Shown here: one piece after another, positions 6,787 to 13,684 of the stretch
Layout: each line of letters begins with the position of its first letter
How positions within the stretch are numbered: position 1 is the first letter of the stretch
Assembly (NCBI GenBank): GCA_034430275.1
Contig: DAOUEW010000112.1
Location: 1 to 15,418 of the forward strand
Direction of reading: 5' to 3'
Origin: JAUVXJ01 sp034430275
GTDB taxonomy: Bacteria > Chloroflexota > Anaerolineae > UBA7937 > B3-Chlor
Length of the DNA stretch: 15,418 bases
Made by a program: the position numbers and the translations under genes
Notes under the pieces: model-generated
The model's input: the letters and a program-made list of their open reading frames with translations, nothing else
Told to the model about the DNA's origin: nothing
Database searches by the model: none

Positions 6787-8255
6787 TCCTGATCAGGTAT
6801 GTTGAAGAAGGTGTAGGTGGCATAGGAGACGTCCTCGAACACGGGCTGGCTGAGAGCCCAGACCAGCCAGTCTGTTGGAGCGTACTGGAACTGGACCAGG
6901 ACGTAGTCGCCTCCGTCGGAGAAGACGACACCAGCGTCGGCGTGGGTGTCGTAGGCAAAGCCATGCTTGTGGGCCAGGGGAACGTCCTCGGGTATCCCTG
7001 CGCCGATCATGGTTCGTACGGGGTTCTGTCTCAAGTCGTCCAGTATCGACTGGCAACTCTCCGCAGAGATGCGTCCCTCGTACTCCTCCAACAGCCTGCC
7101 CTCTCCCTGGCTACAGTCGTAGATCATCTCCAGGAGCACACCCATGTCGTGAGCGGAGGTCTGGATCAAGGGGTCTGGATTGGCCGAGACTGGCCCCTGG
7201 AGAAGAGGCAGCTTCGCCAGACCGGGCCCACGGAGTGCACCTTCGGTTTCCAGGCGGTAAGGCTCCCGGACGAACGTCGCGGTCAGGCCCAGTTCGTCCA
7301 TCCGGGCGTTGACCCTTCTGCATCCCTCGTACTGACTCCCCTCGCCGATGAGCTCCAACAGCAGATTGGCCCAGTAGTTGCTGCCCGTGGGGTCGGTGAC
7401 CAGCTTGAGCATGAAGTCCTGGGTCTCCTCATCGAGCTCAGTGCCCTCCGCGTGGAGGTACGTCTCCAGCAGAATGCCGATCTTGACCACGCTCATACCC
7501 GAGTACACGATGTTGGGGTTGATCTCTATGCTGGTGTCGGTGGCTGGATCCGAGACGTAGAGGCTGACCATGCCTGCGAACTCGTCTATACGATGCTGCA
7601 GCATGCTGCGCAGCATCTCCATATCGGGAGGAGCTGGCTCCAGCGTGTCCACCACCAGGGCCACTTTTCTCTCGTCGAGGGAGAGGAGGCTGCTCTCCAC
7701 GAGGGGCAGGGAAGCTGTGACGTCCAGCCTTCTCCCCTGTTTGCCCGGCCGGAAGGAGAGAGTGTCGGTGATGGCCTGTACCTCTCTCAGGGGTTGATCC
7801 TTGTCCGTGGCGATCTCGTCCAGGAACTCCTCCAGTAACTGCGGCTGATAGGCATACAACAGCGGGATGTCCTCGGGCACCGGTCTCAGGCCCTCCCTGA
7901 GGAACTTGAGGTAGCCATCCCAGAACTGTGTTTGCTCCCCGCGACCGAGCTGATGGGCCTGCTCCACCATGTCGTCGATGAAGAACTGCATCTGGACGTC
8001 GCTGGGCAAGAGCACGATGGTGTCCGTAACGTACTGTAGAGCGATGGGTTGGCTCAGGGGCGCCACGATCTGCTCTTCCAGCGTATGGCGAGCCTGATCC
8101 CTGGTTTGGCCCTGGAGCGAAATGCCGGCCGCCGAGACTCCTGGATAGATCGCTTCGCGGTAGCTGTCGTACTCGTGGAGCTTGTAGGCCAGGAAGGCCA
8201 CGACCCCCAACACCAGGAGCAAGAAGATGGTTATGCCTATCTGAAGCTTACGCAC
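6783..8255 (-). CDS. Membrane-anchored protein with class A beta-lactamase-like serine hydrolase domain
   Basis: The protein has a membrane helix at about residues 6-26 (ITIFLLLVLGVVAFLAYKL). Residues about 35-210 (YPGVSAAGISLQGQTRDQA) resemble the peptidoglycan-binding region of YoaR/VanW-type proteins. A C-terminal serine hydrolase domain (about 220-475) has SVVK with Ser255 and Lys258 (SxxK), SN at 292-293 in the SDN position, and KHG at 430-432 in the KTG position. Class A beta-lactamases and related D,D-peptidases share this triad. The general base corresponding to Glu166 could not be placed, so it may be a peptidase or a non-hydrolysing binder. I chose GTG 8255 because GAGG (8264-8261) lies 5 nt before it; GTG 8261, two codons earlier, lacks such a site. 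A consensus promoter lies just upstream. The stop overlaps the next gene's ATG. Confidence 0.87.
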   Translation of the reverse strand: MRKLQIGITIFLLLVLGVVAFLAYKLHEYDSYREAIYPGVSAAGISLQGQTRDQARHTLEEQIVAPLSQPIALQYVTDTIVLLPSDVQMQFFIDDMVEQAHQLGRGEQTQFWDGYLKFLREGLRPVPEDIPLLYAYQPQLLEEFLDEIATDKDQPLREVQAITDTLSFRPGKQGRRLDVTASLPLVESSLLSLDERKVALVVDTLEPAPPDMEMLRSMLQHRIDEFAGMVSLYVSDPATDTSIEINPNIVYSGMSVVKIGILLETYLHAEGTELDEETQDFMLKLVTDPTGSNYWANLLLELIGEGSQYEGCRRVNARMDELGLTATFVREPYRLETEGALRGPGLAKLPLLQGPVSANPDPLIQTSAHDMGVLLEMIYDCSQGEGRLLEEYEGRISAESCQSILDDLRQNPVRTMIGAGIPEDVPLAHKHGFAYDTHADAGVVFSDGGDYVLVQFQYAPTDWLVWALSQPVFEDVSYATYTFFNIPDQE

Positions 8256-8316
8256 GTGCACCTCGTGACGACTTGGCCCGCAGGAGAAGCAACTCGACCT
8301 GCCTCAGGCCGAGAGG

Positions 8317-8346
8317 ATTATATTGTGCCGCTGGAAGCGTTGTCAA
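8317..8346 (-). promoter_or_regulatory. Consensus sigma-70-type promoter inside the 3' end of the M23 gene
   Basis: Minus-strand TTGACA (8346-8341) and TATAAT (8322-8317) both match the consensus 6/6 with an 18-nt spacer. Transcription should start near 8310, leaving a leader of about 55 nt before GTG 8255. The -35 element overlaps the stop codon of the upstream M23 gene (8345-8343), so the last two genes of the cluster can be expressed independently of the first two. Confidence 0.78.
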
Positions 8347-10046
8347 GCGCCCGTCCCGAAGGCTCTGTCGAGCCACCGCTTCACCTCGGGAGAGCGGAGA
8401 TACTGGCCCAGGTAACCTTCCCCGATACGTATCTCGAGATGGAGATGCATCTCCAGTCCTTGTCCATAGTACGAAGCGGGTGTGCCTGAGTTGCCGACGT
8501 ATCCGACCACCTGGCCCCGCCCTACATGGTCTCCCAGCATCAAGTCCTCGGCCACCGCGCTCAGATGGCAGTAGCGGGTGACCAGCCCCTCACCGTGATC
8601 GATCCACACCTGGCGACCTCGGAGGACGTCCAGGGTCTCCGCTGGGGTGTGAAAGACCGCTGCGGCGTGGGCCAGCAGGGCCTCCATTTCGTTGGCGCTG
8701 GGCGGCGAATAGTCCACGTCGATCCTGACAATCTCCCCGGCGGCGACGCTCAACACCGGCGTGGTCGCGGTCACCGGCTCGCCGGCCGCCCAGTAGAAAT
8801 CGATACCTTCGTGCACTCCGTAGCGGTAGGGGCGGGGCGCCCCGGGAAGGCGGAAGGAGAGGTTGGAGAGCGCGGTGCCTTCGATGGGTAGAGCCAAGGG
8901 TGGCAGTAGCTCCAGCACGCGTATGTTGTGAGGCGGCAGGTAAGCCAGTGAAACAGCAGGTTCCGTGGTTGTCGCCACCTCGGGGTTTTCCAGCGGCTCG
9001 CGTGGATAGACGTAGATGACATCCCCTGAGGCCAAGTACAGCTTTTGCTGCTCGGCGTACAGGGCGTGAATCTCAACCTCCTCTGTATCCAGAAGATACT
9101 CCCGCACCAGGCTGCCCGAGACGGTGTCCAGTGCAGAGACGCGCTGGTGATCCTGATCGAGGACATACAACTGCCCATCGGTTCCTCGATCGAGGAAGAG
9201 CAGCGCGGGGTGCGTCAGGTCCGAGGGTGGCTCGAAGTCCGGGTCGGGCGCGAGAGGCTCTCCACTCAACCTGTAGAGGCGCAGCGGCCCGCGATATCCG
9301 TCCTCGGCGAGGACGAAGAGGTCCTGCCCCACGGCCAGGTCGGCGCTCTCCCGCAGGTCCAGACCTAGATCCAGCGTTTCTGCCTGGCCTTGCTGCTGGT
9401 GCCAGATCTGGCCCAGGTTCGTATCCAGCAGGTAGAACCCGTCTTCAGCGGCGCTGATGGTGAGCAAGTACTGGCTGGAGCTGGCGCCTGGGGCGTTGGC
9501 GAGAAGCTCCACGCGCCAGGCATGGTCCTCGGGCGTGTAGCGAAACACGTTGCCGGCCCGGTCCAACAGAAGCAGGGCCTTCTCCCCCTCCGAGAGGGCA
9601 ACGTCGCTGAGCTCTTGCACGGGAACGCCATCCACCTCGTTGTCGGGGGGCTGAATGGCCTGGCACGAAGGCGCTGTGCCCAGGGTGACCCTTTTCAGTT
9701 GGCCCGTGTCCAGCACGTAGGCATCACCCTCCAGCAGCACGAGCCTCAGTGGATACGTCAGGCACTCAGGACCCAGGTGGTAGGCCGTCGTATTCTCGGC
9801 ATCGAGAACCACAGTCCCGCTGGCCTGGATGGTTGGGGTGGGGGCTAGCGGTGTCGGTGTGGAGGTGGGGGTAGGGGATGGATGGGTCAGGGCAGTGGCT
9901 ACCGGGGTGGGGCTCGCAGGTGAGGGAGAAGGGATAGCCGCCGGATGGATGGTGATGGGATTGCTGGCCAGGGCGCGGCCCGCGAGTATGGAGGCCAGGA
10001 AAAGAAAGAGGGCGAGGAAAGAGGGCCCGAGCCGCCTAGGGGCCAA
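8343..10046 (-). CDS. Exported stalk + propeller-like domain + M23 metallopeptidase (LytM-type)
   Basis: The 567-aa protein starts with a signal peptide (MAPRRLGPSFLALFLFLASI, cleavage probably after ALA-S near 27). A Pro/Thr/Ser-rich stalk follows (about 35-72), then a region of short beta repeats (about 78-375; VLLEGDAYVLDTG, DRAGNVFRYTPED, DGFYLLDTNLGQIW, DGQLYVLDQDHQRV) that looks like a propeller of NHL/YncE type. The C-terminal M23 domain (about 395-560) has His412 and Asp416 (HEGID), His494 (TRYCHLS) and His534/His536 (HLHLEI): the Zn ligands H412, D416, H536 and catalytic histidines H494, H534. M23 enzymes cut peptidoglycan cross-bridges or stems outside the membrane. An insertion of about 25 residues (ANEMEALLAHAAAVFHTP region) interrupts the domain. 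It begins with TTG inside the upstream gene; no other start precedes the signal peptide. Confidence 0.9.
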   Translation of the reverse strand: MAPRRLGPSFLALFLFLASILAGRALASNPITIHPAAIPSPSPASPTPVATALTHPSPTPTSTPTPLAPTPTIQASGTVVLDAENTTAYHLGPECLTYPLRLVLLEGDAYVLDTGQLKRVTLGTAPSCQAIQPPDNEVDGVPVQELSDVALSEGEKALLLLDRAGNVFRYTPEDHAWRVELLANAPGASSSQYLLTISAAEDGFYLLDTNLGQIWHQQQGQAETLDLGLDLRESADLAVGQDLFVLAEDGYRGPLRLYRLSGEPLAPDPDFEPPSDLTHPALLFLDRGTDGQLYVLDQDHQRVSALDTVSGSLVREYLLDTEEVEIHALYAEQQKLYLASGDVIYVYPREPLENPEVATTTEPAVSLAYLPPHNIRVLELLPPLALPIEGTALSNLSFRLPGAPRPYRYGVHEGIDFYWAAGEPVTATTPVLSVAAGEIVRIDVDYSPPSANEMEALLAHAAAVFHTPAETLDVLRGRQVWIDHGEGLVTRYCHLSAVAEDLMLGDHVGRGQVVGYVGNSGTPASYYGQGLEMHLHLEIRIGEGYLGQYLRSPEVKRWLDRAFGTGA

Positions 10047-11757
10047 AGTACTCCTCCGTCAAAGAGGAGATGTCCACAGCGGTGTGCCGGTTCAGAATGG
10101 CGAAGAAGTCTTTGCTGGTGCTCAGTTGCTGTCCCTGGCTCTCGTAGTAGTCGCGCAGGAAGGCGAAGAACTCCTCGTCGCCCATGCGCTCCCTCAAGTC
10201 TCTGAAAAACAGGGATCCGCGTCGGTAGACAGCATTGAGATAGGTCCGGCCATCCATGAAGGCATAGATGGGCCGGTCGATCTCCCCAGTGGGGCGGTAG
10301 CTGTCTACTTCCACATCCCACCACCACTCCAGGTACTCCGGATGCATCTGCTCGTAGTACAGCAGCGAGCTGTAGTTGGCGAGGGCCTCGTCGAGCCATG
10401 GCTCCCTGACCTGGTCGTTGCCCACCACTCCATACCACCATTGGTGCGCTGCCTCGTGAGCAAGCAGCGAAACCATGGTGCTGCGATAGCCGCCGGCGTG
10501 GTCGGCGTACCAGTCGTCTCCCACGAACGTGAGGCCCGAGAACTCCAGGGCTCCTGCGAAGTCCACCTCGGCGATCCGATAGCTGGAATAGGGGTAGGGA
10601 CCAAAGAGCGCTTCGAAGGCCAGCAGCGCCTCGGCGGAGGCAACGAGGGCCTCGGAGCCGCTCCGCTCGTGCTGGGGGAGGAAGTAGGAGGATACCGTGA
10701 TGTGCCCCGCCTCTTGGGTCAACACCGAGTACTGGTCGCTGGCGGTGAAGGCGAAGGAACGGACTTCGGAAGCCGTATAGCGCCAGCGGTTGCCGAACTG
10801 CTCTTCGTCGCCGGTGCCCGCGATCACGACCTGAGAGGGGGCCACGATCTCCACCTCGTAGTCAGCGACCTCAGTCACGTAGGGATCGCCCACAATGTGA
10901 TAGGCGAAGGCGTTCCATCCCTGCCCCTGCTTGTAGGGCACCAGCACGGGGTACCAGTTGCCTACCGCCATTATGCGGTCCGAGTATCCCAGACTGCCGT
11001 TGCTCCACTCGAGATAGGGGTTCATACGGGGGAGATCGAGAGAGAACTCCAGGAACAGGGTTACCTCTTCCTCCGGGTCCAGGGGGGTGGAAAGGCTCAC
11101 GCGCAGGCCGGTCCCATTGAGGGCGTACTCCAACTCTGGTACTTCTGCGTCTTCCGTCGGTGGCTCCGTACTCACGCTCTCCAGAAGGAATATGTCTTCC
11201 GTGTGGTTGGAAAACACATTGAAGACCATCTCGTCCAGTGTGTCTCCGGTGCTGTTGACGAAGTCCAGTCGCTGGCTGGCGTTCAGGCTGTGACCCTCGT
11301 AGTCGAGGCTCACCTCGAGCACGTAGCTCGGTATCGTGCGGACCTGCACGATCCTGGTGGCGGTCGGCGTGGGTGAGGATGTCGGAGCCGGTGATGCTTG
11401 TCTCGACGCGACGTACAGCCCCATGACGCCCACGATGACGACGATGAAGACGACGATCAGGACGTTGATCACAGACCACGGGCTGAGGGAACGCGGTCTG
11501 GGCATCGCAAGACGCCGCGAGGCCCTCTTGGGCGCCGCGTCGTAGTACTCCAGCATCTCCTCAGGGTCTAGCCCCAGGTCCAGCGCGTACGTCCGGATGA
11601 AGCCCCTGATCTGGCTCTCACTGGCGAACTCCGCGAAGTGCTCTTTCTCCAGGGCAGCGAGGTACTGCTGCCTGATCCTCGTAGCACCCTCGGCCTGTGC
11701 CAGGGACCAGTGTTTCTGCTTGCGCGCTTCACGTAGCGCATCACCAAGTTGGCCCAT
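10036..11757 (-). CDS. RodZ-like HTH + transmembrane helix + extracytoplasmic M1-type metallopeptidase
   Basis: The 573-aa protein has three parts. Residues about 4-70 are a RodZ-type helix-turn-helix (LGDALREARKQKHWSLAQA, TRIRQQYLAALE, FIRTYALDLGLDPEEML). Residues about 95-117 are a single membrane helix, followed by a Pro/Thr/Ser linker (122-134). Residues about 140-573 are an M1 aminopeptidase-like part with HEAAH (His434, Glu435, His438) and Glu457, exactly HEXXH-X18-E, and Tyr511 (YRRGSLFF) as likely catalytic tyrosine. The substrate loop reads GALEF (402-406) where classical M1 enzymes have GAMEN; Glu405 is kept. RodZ links the MreB cytoskeleton to wall synthesis, but fusion to a peptidase is not its usual form. 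The frame stays open upstream to 11970, but the promoter at 11801-11828 and the HTH boundary favour ATG 11757. First gene of the envelope cluster; its stop overlaps the next start. Confidence 0.88.
   Translation of the reverse strand: MGQLGDALREARKQKHWSLAQAEGATRIRQQYLAALEKEHFAEFASESQIRGFIRTYALDLGLDPEEMLEYYDAAPKRASRRLAMPRPRSLSPWSVINVLIVVFIVVIVGVMGLYVASRQASPAPTSSPTPTATRIVQVRTIPSYVLEVSLDYEGHSLNASQRLDFVNSTGDTLDEMVFNVFSNHTEDIFLLESVSTEPPTEDAEVPELEYALNGTGLRVSLSTPLDPEEEVTLFLEFSLDLPRMNPYLEWSNGSLGYSDRIMAVGNWYPVLVPYKQGQGWNAFAYHIVGDPYVTEVADYEVEIVAPSQVVIAGTGDEEQFGNRWRYTASEVRSFAFTASDQYSVLTQEAGHITVSSYFLPQHERSGSEALVASAEALLAFEALFGPYPYSSYRIAEVDFAGALEFSGLTFVGDDWYADHAGGYRSTMVSLLAHEAAHQWWYGVVGNDQVREPWLDEALANYSSLLYYEQMHPEYLEWWWDVEVDSYRPTGEIDRPIYAFMDGRTYLNAVYRRGSLFFRDLRERMGDEEFFAFLRDYYESQGQQLSTSKDFFAILNRHTAVDISSLTEEYFGP
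10051..10057 (-). promoter_or_regulatory. Ribosome binding site fixing the TTG start of the M23 gene
   Basis: Minus-strand GGAGGAG (10057-10051) lies 4 nt before TTG 10046 (6 nt counted from GGAGG), inside the final codons of the M1-type gene. It supports initiation at this non-ATG codon and an 11-bp gene overlap, implying coupled translation. Confidence 0.7.
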
Positions 11758-11800
11758 CTTCGGACACCCTCTCGAGTCGGTCCTTGTCGGTAGTGGGTAG

Positions 11801-11828
11801 ATTATACCACGGGCTTCGACTCTGACAA
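11801..11828 (-). promoter_or_regulatory. Promoter of the envelope peptidase cluster
   Basis: Minus-strand TTGTCA (11828-11823) and TATAAT (11806-11801) with a 16-nt spacer match the consensus 5/6 and 6/6. Transcription should begin near 11794, 37 nt before ATG 11757. This excludes upstream in-frame starts for the first gene. Confidence 0.68.
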
Positions 11829-11869
11829 GTGCTGGCGCGCGGGCTGTTGACAGGAGACCGAAGAGTCGA
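11816..11869. repeat. 8-bp inverted repeat overlapping the cluster promoter
   Basis: TCGACTCT (11816-11823) and AGAGTCGA (11862-11869) are exact inverted copies 38 nt apart. The left arm lies against the -35 element of the leftward promoter, so it could be a split operator or a long-loop hairpin. The match is short and may be chance. Confidence 0.3.
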
Positions 11870-11980
11870 CGCTCTGTGCGGCCTCGGCTCTCTCTAGTCC
11901 GCCCAAGCGTCGCCTTGAGGTTGTGCCTCGTGTCGTCGGTGGTCCAAGCACCTACATGCCGTATCTCCACGCTCTCTTCG

Positions 11981-12073
11981 ATCGAGCTTGACCAGGATGG
12001 GAAGCGTTGTAGGGCGGGTTACAGACCCGCCCCTATACGCTGGCTCCCCACTTTCTCTGCTATCGAGCTTGAC
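11981..12073 (+). repeat. Duplicated 12-bp box ATCGAGCTTGAC
   Basis: ATCGAGCTTGAC occurs at 11981-11992 and again at 12062-12073, 81 bp apart, both preceded by TCTCT-containing sequence. Each copy ends in a -35-like TTGAC; only the second has a fair -10 element downstream. The pair flanks the palindrome at 12010-12035. It may be a duplicated operator/promoter box, or a duplication associated with a palindromic element. Confidence 0.55.
12010..12035. repeat. REP-like GC-rich palindrome
   Basis: GGGCGGGT (12012-12019) and ACCCGCCC (12025-12032) are exact inverted copies around the loop TACAG; T-A (12010-12011) and T-A (12034-12035) extend the stem past one bulged C. Palindromes of the form GTAGGGGCGGGT...ACCCGCCCCTAC recur in intergenic regions of Chloroflexota and other genomes, so this could be one copy of such a family. 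No T-tract follows. Only one copy was seen in this window. Confidence 0.5.
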
Positions 12074-12096
12074 AACAAGAAGAACCGTGGTAGGAT
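12069..12096 (+). promoter_or_regulatory. Promoter of the methyltransferase operon
   Basis: TTGACA (12069-12074, 6/6) and TAGGAT (12091-12096, 4/6) with a 16-nt spacer. The -35 element lies within the second copy of the 12-bp box. Expected start is near 12103, giving a leader of about 130 nt. Confidence 0.5.
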
Positions 12097-12231
12097 ATGG
12101 GCCATGGGTCAGGCGCCTCGGCAAAAGGCATCGACGGGGAGACGATAGCTTCGCCCAGAGGCGTGGGCACAGGGTCTGCAAAGACAACGCCAGGTCACTC
12201 TCGACGCAGGGTTGGATGAGGAGGAAGCGTG

Positions 12232-12906
12232 ATGCGTCTGAGAGATGTGACTCGCACCGTCGGCATGTTGCGCTCCGATGGCATCGATGGGTTCTTCGCC
12301 TACAAGTACGACGAGATGGCGAGTCTGCCCGCTTTCCGCCCAGACTATCGGGATACGGCGGAGAGTATCGCCGAGCTGATTGATGCGGGAATCGTCTTGG
12401 AGATCGGGCCTGGACCGGGCTTCGCGACCATCGAGCTGGCCAAGCTCTTGGAGGGTGTGCAGATCGTCTGTCTGGAAGCGTCCAAGACCATGATCGAGAT
12501 CGCCAGTGGCCACGTCGCGGAGGAGGGACTCGGCGAGAGGATCACCTTCCAAGAGGGTGTAGCGCATCGACTTCCCTTCCCGGACGAATACTTCGATCTG
12601 GTGGTCAGCAGCGGCTCACTTCACGAATGGCGGGAGGCCGACAAAGCCTTTCAAGAGATGCACCGCGTGTTGAAGAGCGGGGGATGCGTCCGGGTGACGG
12701 ACTTGCGGCGGGACGCTGACCAGGAAGCGTTGGACGAACTGGCTCGTGCCATCCCTTCGGCGCTGATGCGTTGGGGTCTGCGCCATTCGGTCGCAGAAGC
12801 CTACACTAAGCAGAAGTTGGCGGACTTGTTGGGCCGAACTCCCTGGTCCGACTACGAGATTGTGCAGTCTCCTTTGGAGCTTTGCGTTACGCTCCGGAAG
12901 ACGTAG
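12232..12906 (+). CDS. Class I SAM-dependent methyltransferase
   Basis: The 224-aa protein is a Rossmann-fold methyltransferase of the UbiE/Methyltransf_11 kind. Motif I is LEIGPGPGFATIELA (Gly59-Gly63 region), with an acidic residue at the end of strand 2 (Glu82 in VCLEASK) for the SAM ribose. Motif IV is FDLVVSSGSLHEW, followed by FQEMHRVLKSGGCVRVTD. The N-terminal 40 residues may cover the substrate pocket. Acceptor substrate is unknown. GAGGAGGAAG (12218-12227) leaves 7 nt to ATG 12232 counted from GGAGG; GTG 12229 directly before it is an alternative start with a spacer of only 4 nt. The next gene begins 13 bp after the stop, so the two probably form an operon. Confidence 0.9.
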   Translation: MRLRDVTRTVGMLRSDGIDGFFAYKYDEMASLPAFRPDYRDTAESIAELIDAGIVLEIGPGPGFATIELAKLLEGVQIVCLEASKTMIEIASGHVAEEGLGERITFQEGVAHRLPFPDEYFDLVVSSGSLHEWREADKAFQEMHRVLKSGGCVRVTDLRRDADQEALDELARAIPSALMRWGLRHSVAEAYTKQKLADLLGRTPWSDYEIVQSPLELCVTLRKT

Positions 12907-12919
12907 GCGAGGACAGAAG

Positions 12920-13684
12920 ATGAGCGCCTGGCAGAAAATCACAGTGCTGATTCTCTTGTGCGCGGTGGTCGTCGTCTTTTGGGCTCTGTTCCAGCTCGTT
13001 CAGTCCACAGCCGAGGGGCCTGACGGCAGTCCCACGAAGATGGTGCTGCATACTCCAACGTCCACCGCTACCGGAACCGGGACGGAGGTCGTGCCCCCAA
13101 CTGGCGCGCCTGAGTCTTCCTCTACTCCTTTCCCAGCAGAGACGAAGGCGCCCACGTGGACGCCTACGTCAAAGCCTACCGAGACCCTGACGAGCACCCC
13201 TGTTCCTCCTACCAACACGCCACGGCCCTCACCAACGGCCACACCGAATCCCACGCCGACGCATACTCCTGTGCCCAAACCCACGGTACCGGCGGAGGTG
13301 TCAGCATACCTCAAGAGCTTCTCAAGTCTGGTCACCTCTGTGGACGGGATGGGGCTGCTGGAAAGCTCCGGCAGTGCCGATCAGAGCACGGCCGATCAGC
13401 TTCGAGGCATCTACAGTGGGCTGCACGAGATGGCGGTTCCCGAAGGTGCAGAGGAGATGCACCTGGCCTTCATCACCGTCGTCTCCGTCTTGGAGGAGAA
13501 GTGCCTCTGCCACGTCTTCGCCGACGCGCACGCTTCGGATGCGCAGGGACAGCACTACCGGAATTGTGAGACCAACGCGACCGCTACGGCCGGGGACGTT
13601 TGGTCTAGCCGCTTCGTGCCTGCTCGTGACGCCTTCCTGAAGGAGTACTCGCTGACAGCCCGGCAGGCTGGATTCCCTTTCTGA
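12920..13684 (+). CDS. Membrane-anchored Thr/Pro-stalk protein with small C-terminal domain
   Basis: I do not recognise this 254-aa protein. It has a short cytoplasmic start (MSAWQK), one membrane helix (about 7-27), a roughly 85-residue Thr/Pro/Ser-rich stalk (about 40-130, many T-P-T-x-T-P units), and a C-terminal domain of about 120 residues (SAYLKSFSSLVTSVDGMGLL onward). The last part is predicted mostly helical with a Cys-x-Cys (KCLCHVFADAHASD) and a third Cys in RNCET, possibly forming a disulfide or metal site. The N-in/C-out topology puts the domain outside the cell. GAGGA (12909-12913) lies 6 nt before ATG 12920; the in-frame ATG at 12860 would lie inside the methyltransferase gene and spoil the N-terminal anchor. 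Cotranscription with the methyltransferase is likely, but no functional link is visible. Confidence 0.82.
   Translation: MSAWQKITVLILLCAVVVVFWALFQLVQSTAEGPDGSPTKMVLHTPTSTATGTGTEVVPPTGAPESSSTPFPAETKAPTWTPTSKPTETLTSTPVPPTNTPRPSPTATPNPTPTHTPVPKPTVPAEVSAYLKSFSSLVTSVDGMGLLESSGSADQSTADQLRGIYSGLHEMAVPEGAEEMHLAFITVVSVLEEKCLCHVFADAHASDAQGQHYRNCETNATATAGDVWSSRFVPARDAFLKEYSLTARQAGFPF

Larger units (their letters stand above)
11807..12231. other. Divergent intergenic region between the peptidase cluster and the methyltransferase
   Basis: About 425 bp with no convincing gene. It holds the upstream part of the leftward promoter, an 8-bp inverted repeat, a duplicated 12-bp box, a REP-like palindrome, a rightward promoter and the methyltransferase ribosome binding site. 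Short open frames occur on both strands but lack ribosome binding sites and protein-like composition. Confidence 0.6.

Noticed and set aside
6675..7838. Plus-strand open frame of 387 codons
   Set aside because: Antisense to the beta-lactamase-like gene; no ribosome binding site and no family-like sequence.
9829..9936. GGTGTCGGTGTGGAGG-like repeats, looked at as a possible tandem repeat or CRISPR-like array
   Set aside because: They are the codons of the Thr/Pro-rich stalk of the M23 protein; units are irregular with no spacers. The same holds for 6600-6680 and 13040-13290.
9829..11376. Long plus-strand open frame (515 codons) opposite the M1-type gene and the start of the M23 gene
   Set aside because: It is the antisense of two genes with intact catalytic motifs; its product is low-complexity Gly/Val/Glu sequence with no domain, caused by the high GC content.
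11758..11970. 71-codon N-terminal extension of the M1-type protein
   Set aside because: It would lie upstream of the TATAAT promoter at 11801-11806 and is rich in Arg/Thr without domain features; the HTH begins right after ATG 11757.
12860..12919. 20-codon upstream extension of the stalk protein
   Set aside because: It lies within the methyltransferase gene; ATG 12920 has a GAGGA site at 6 nt and gives a normal short N-terminus before the membrane helix.
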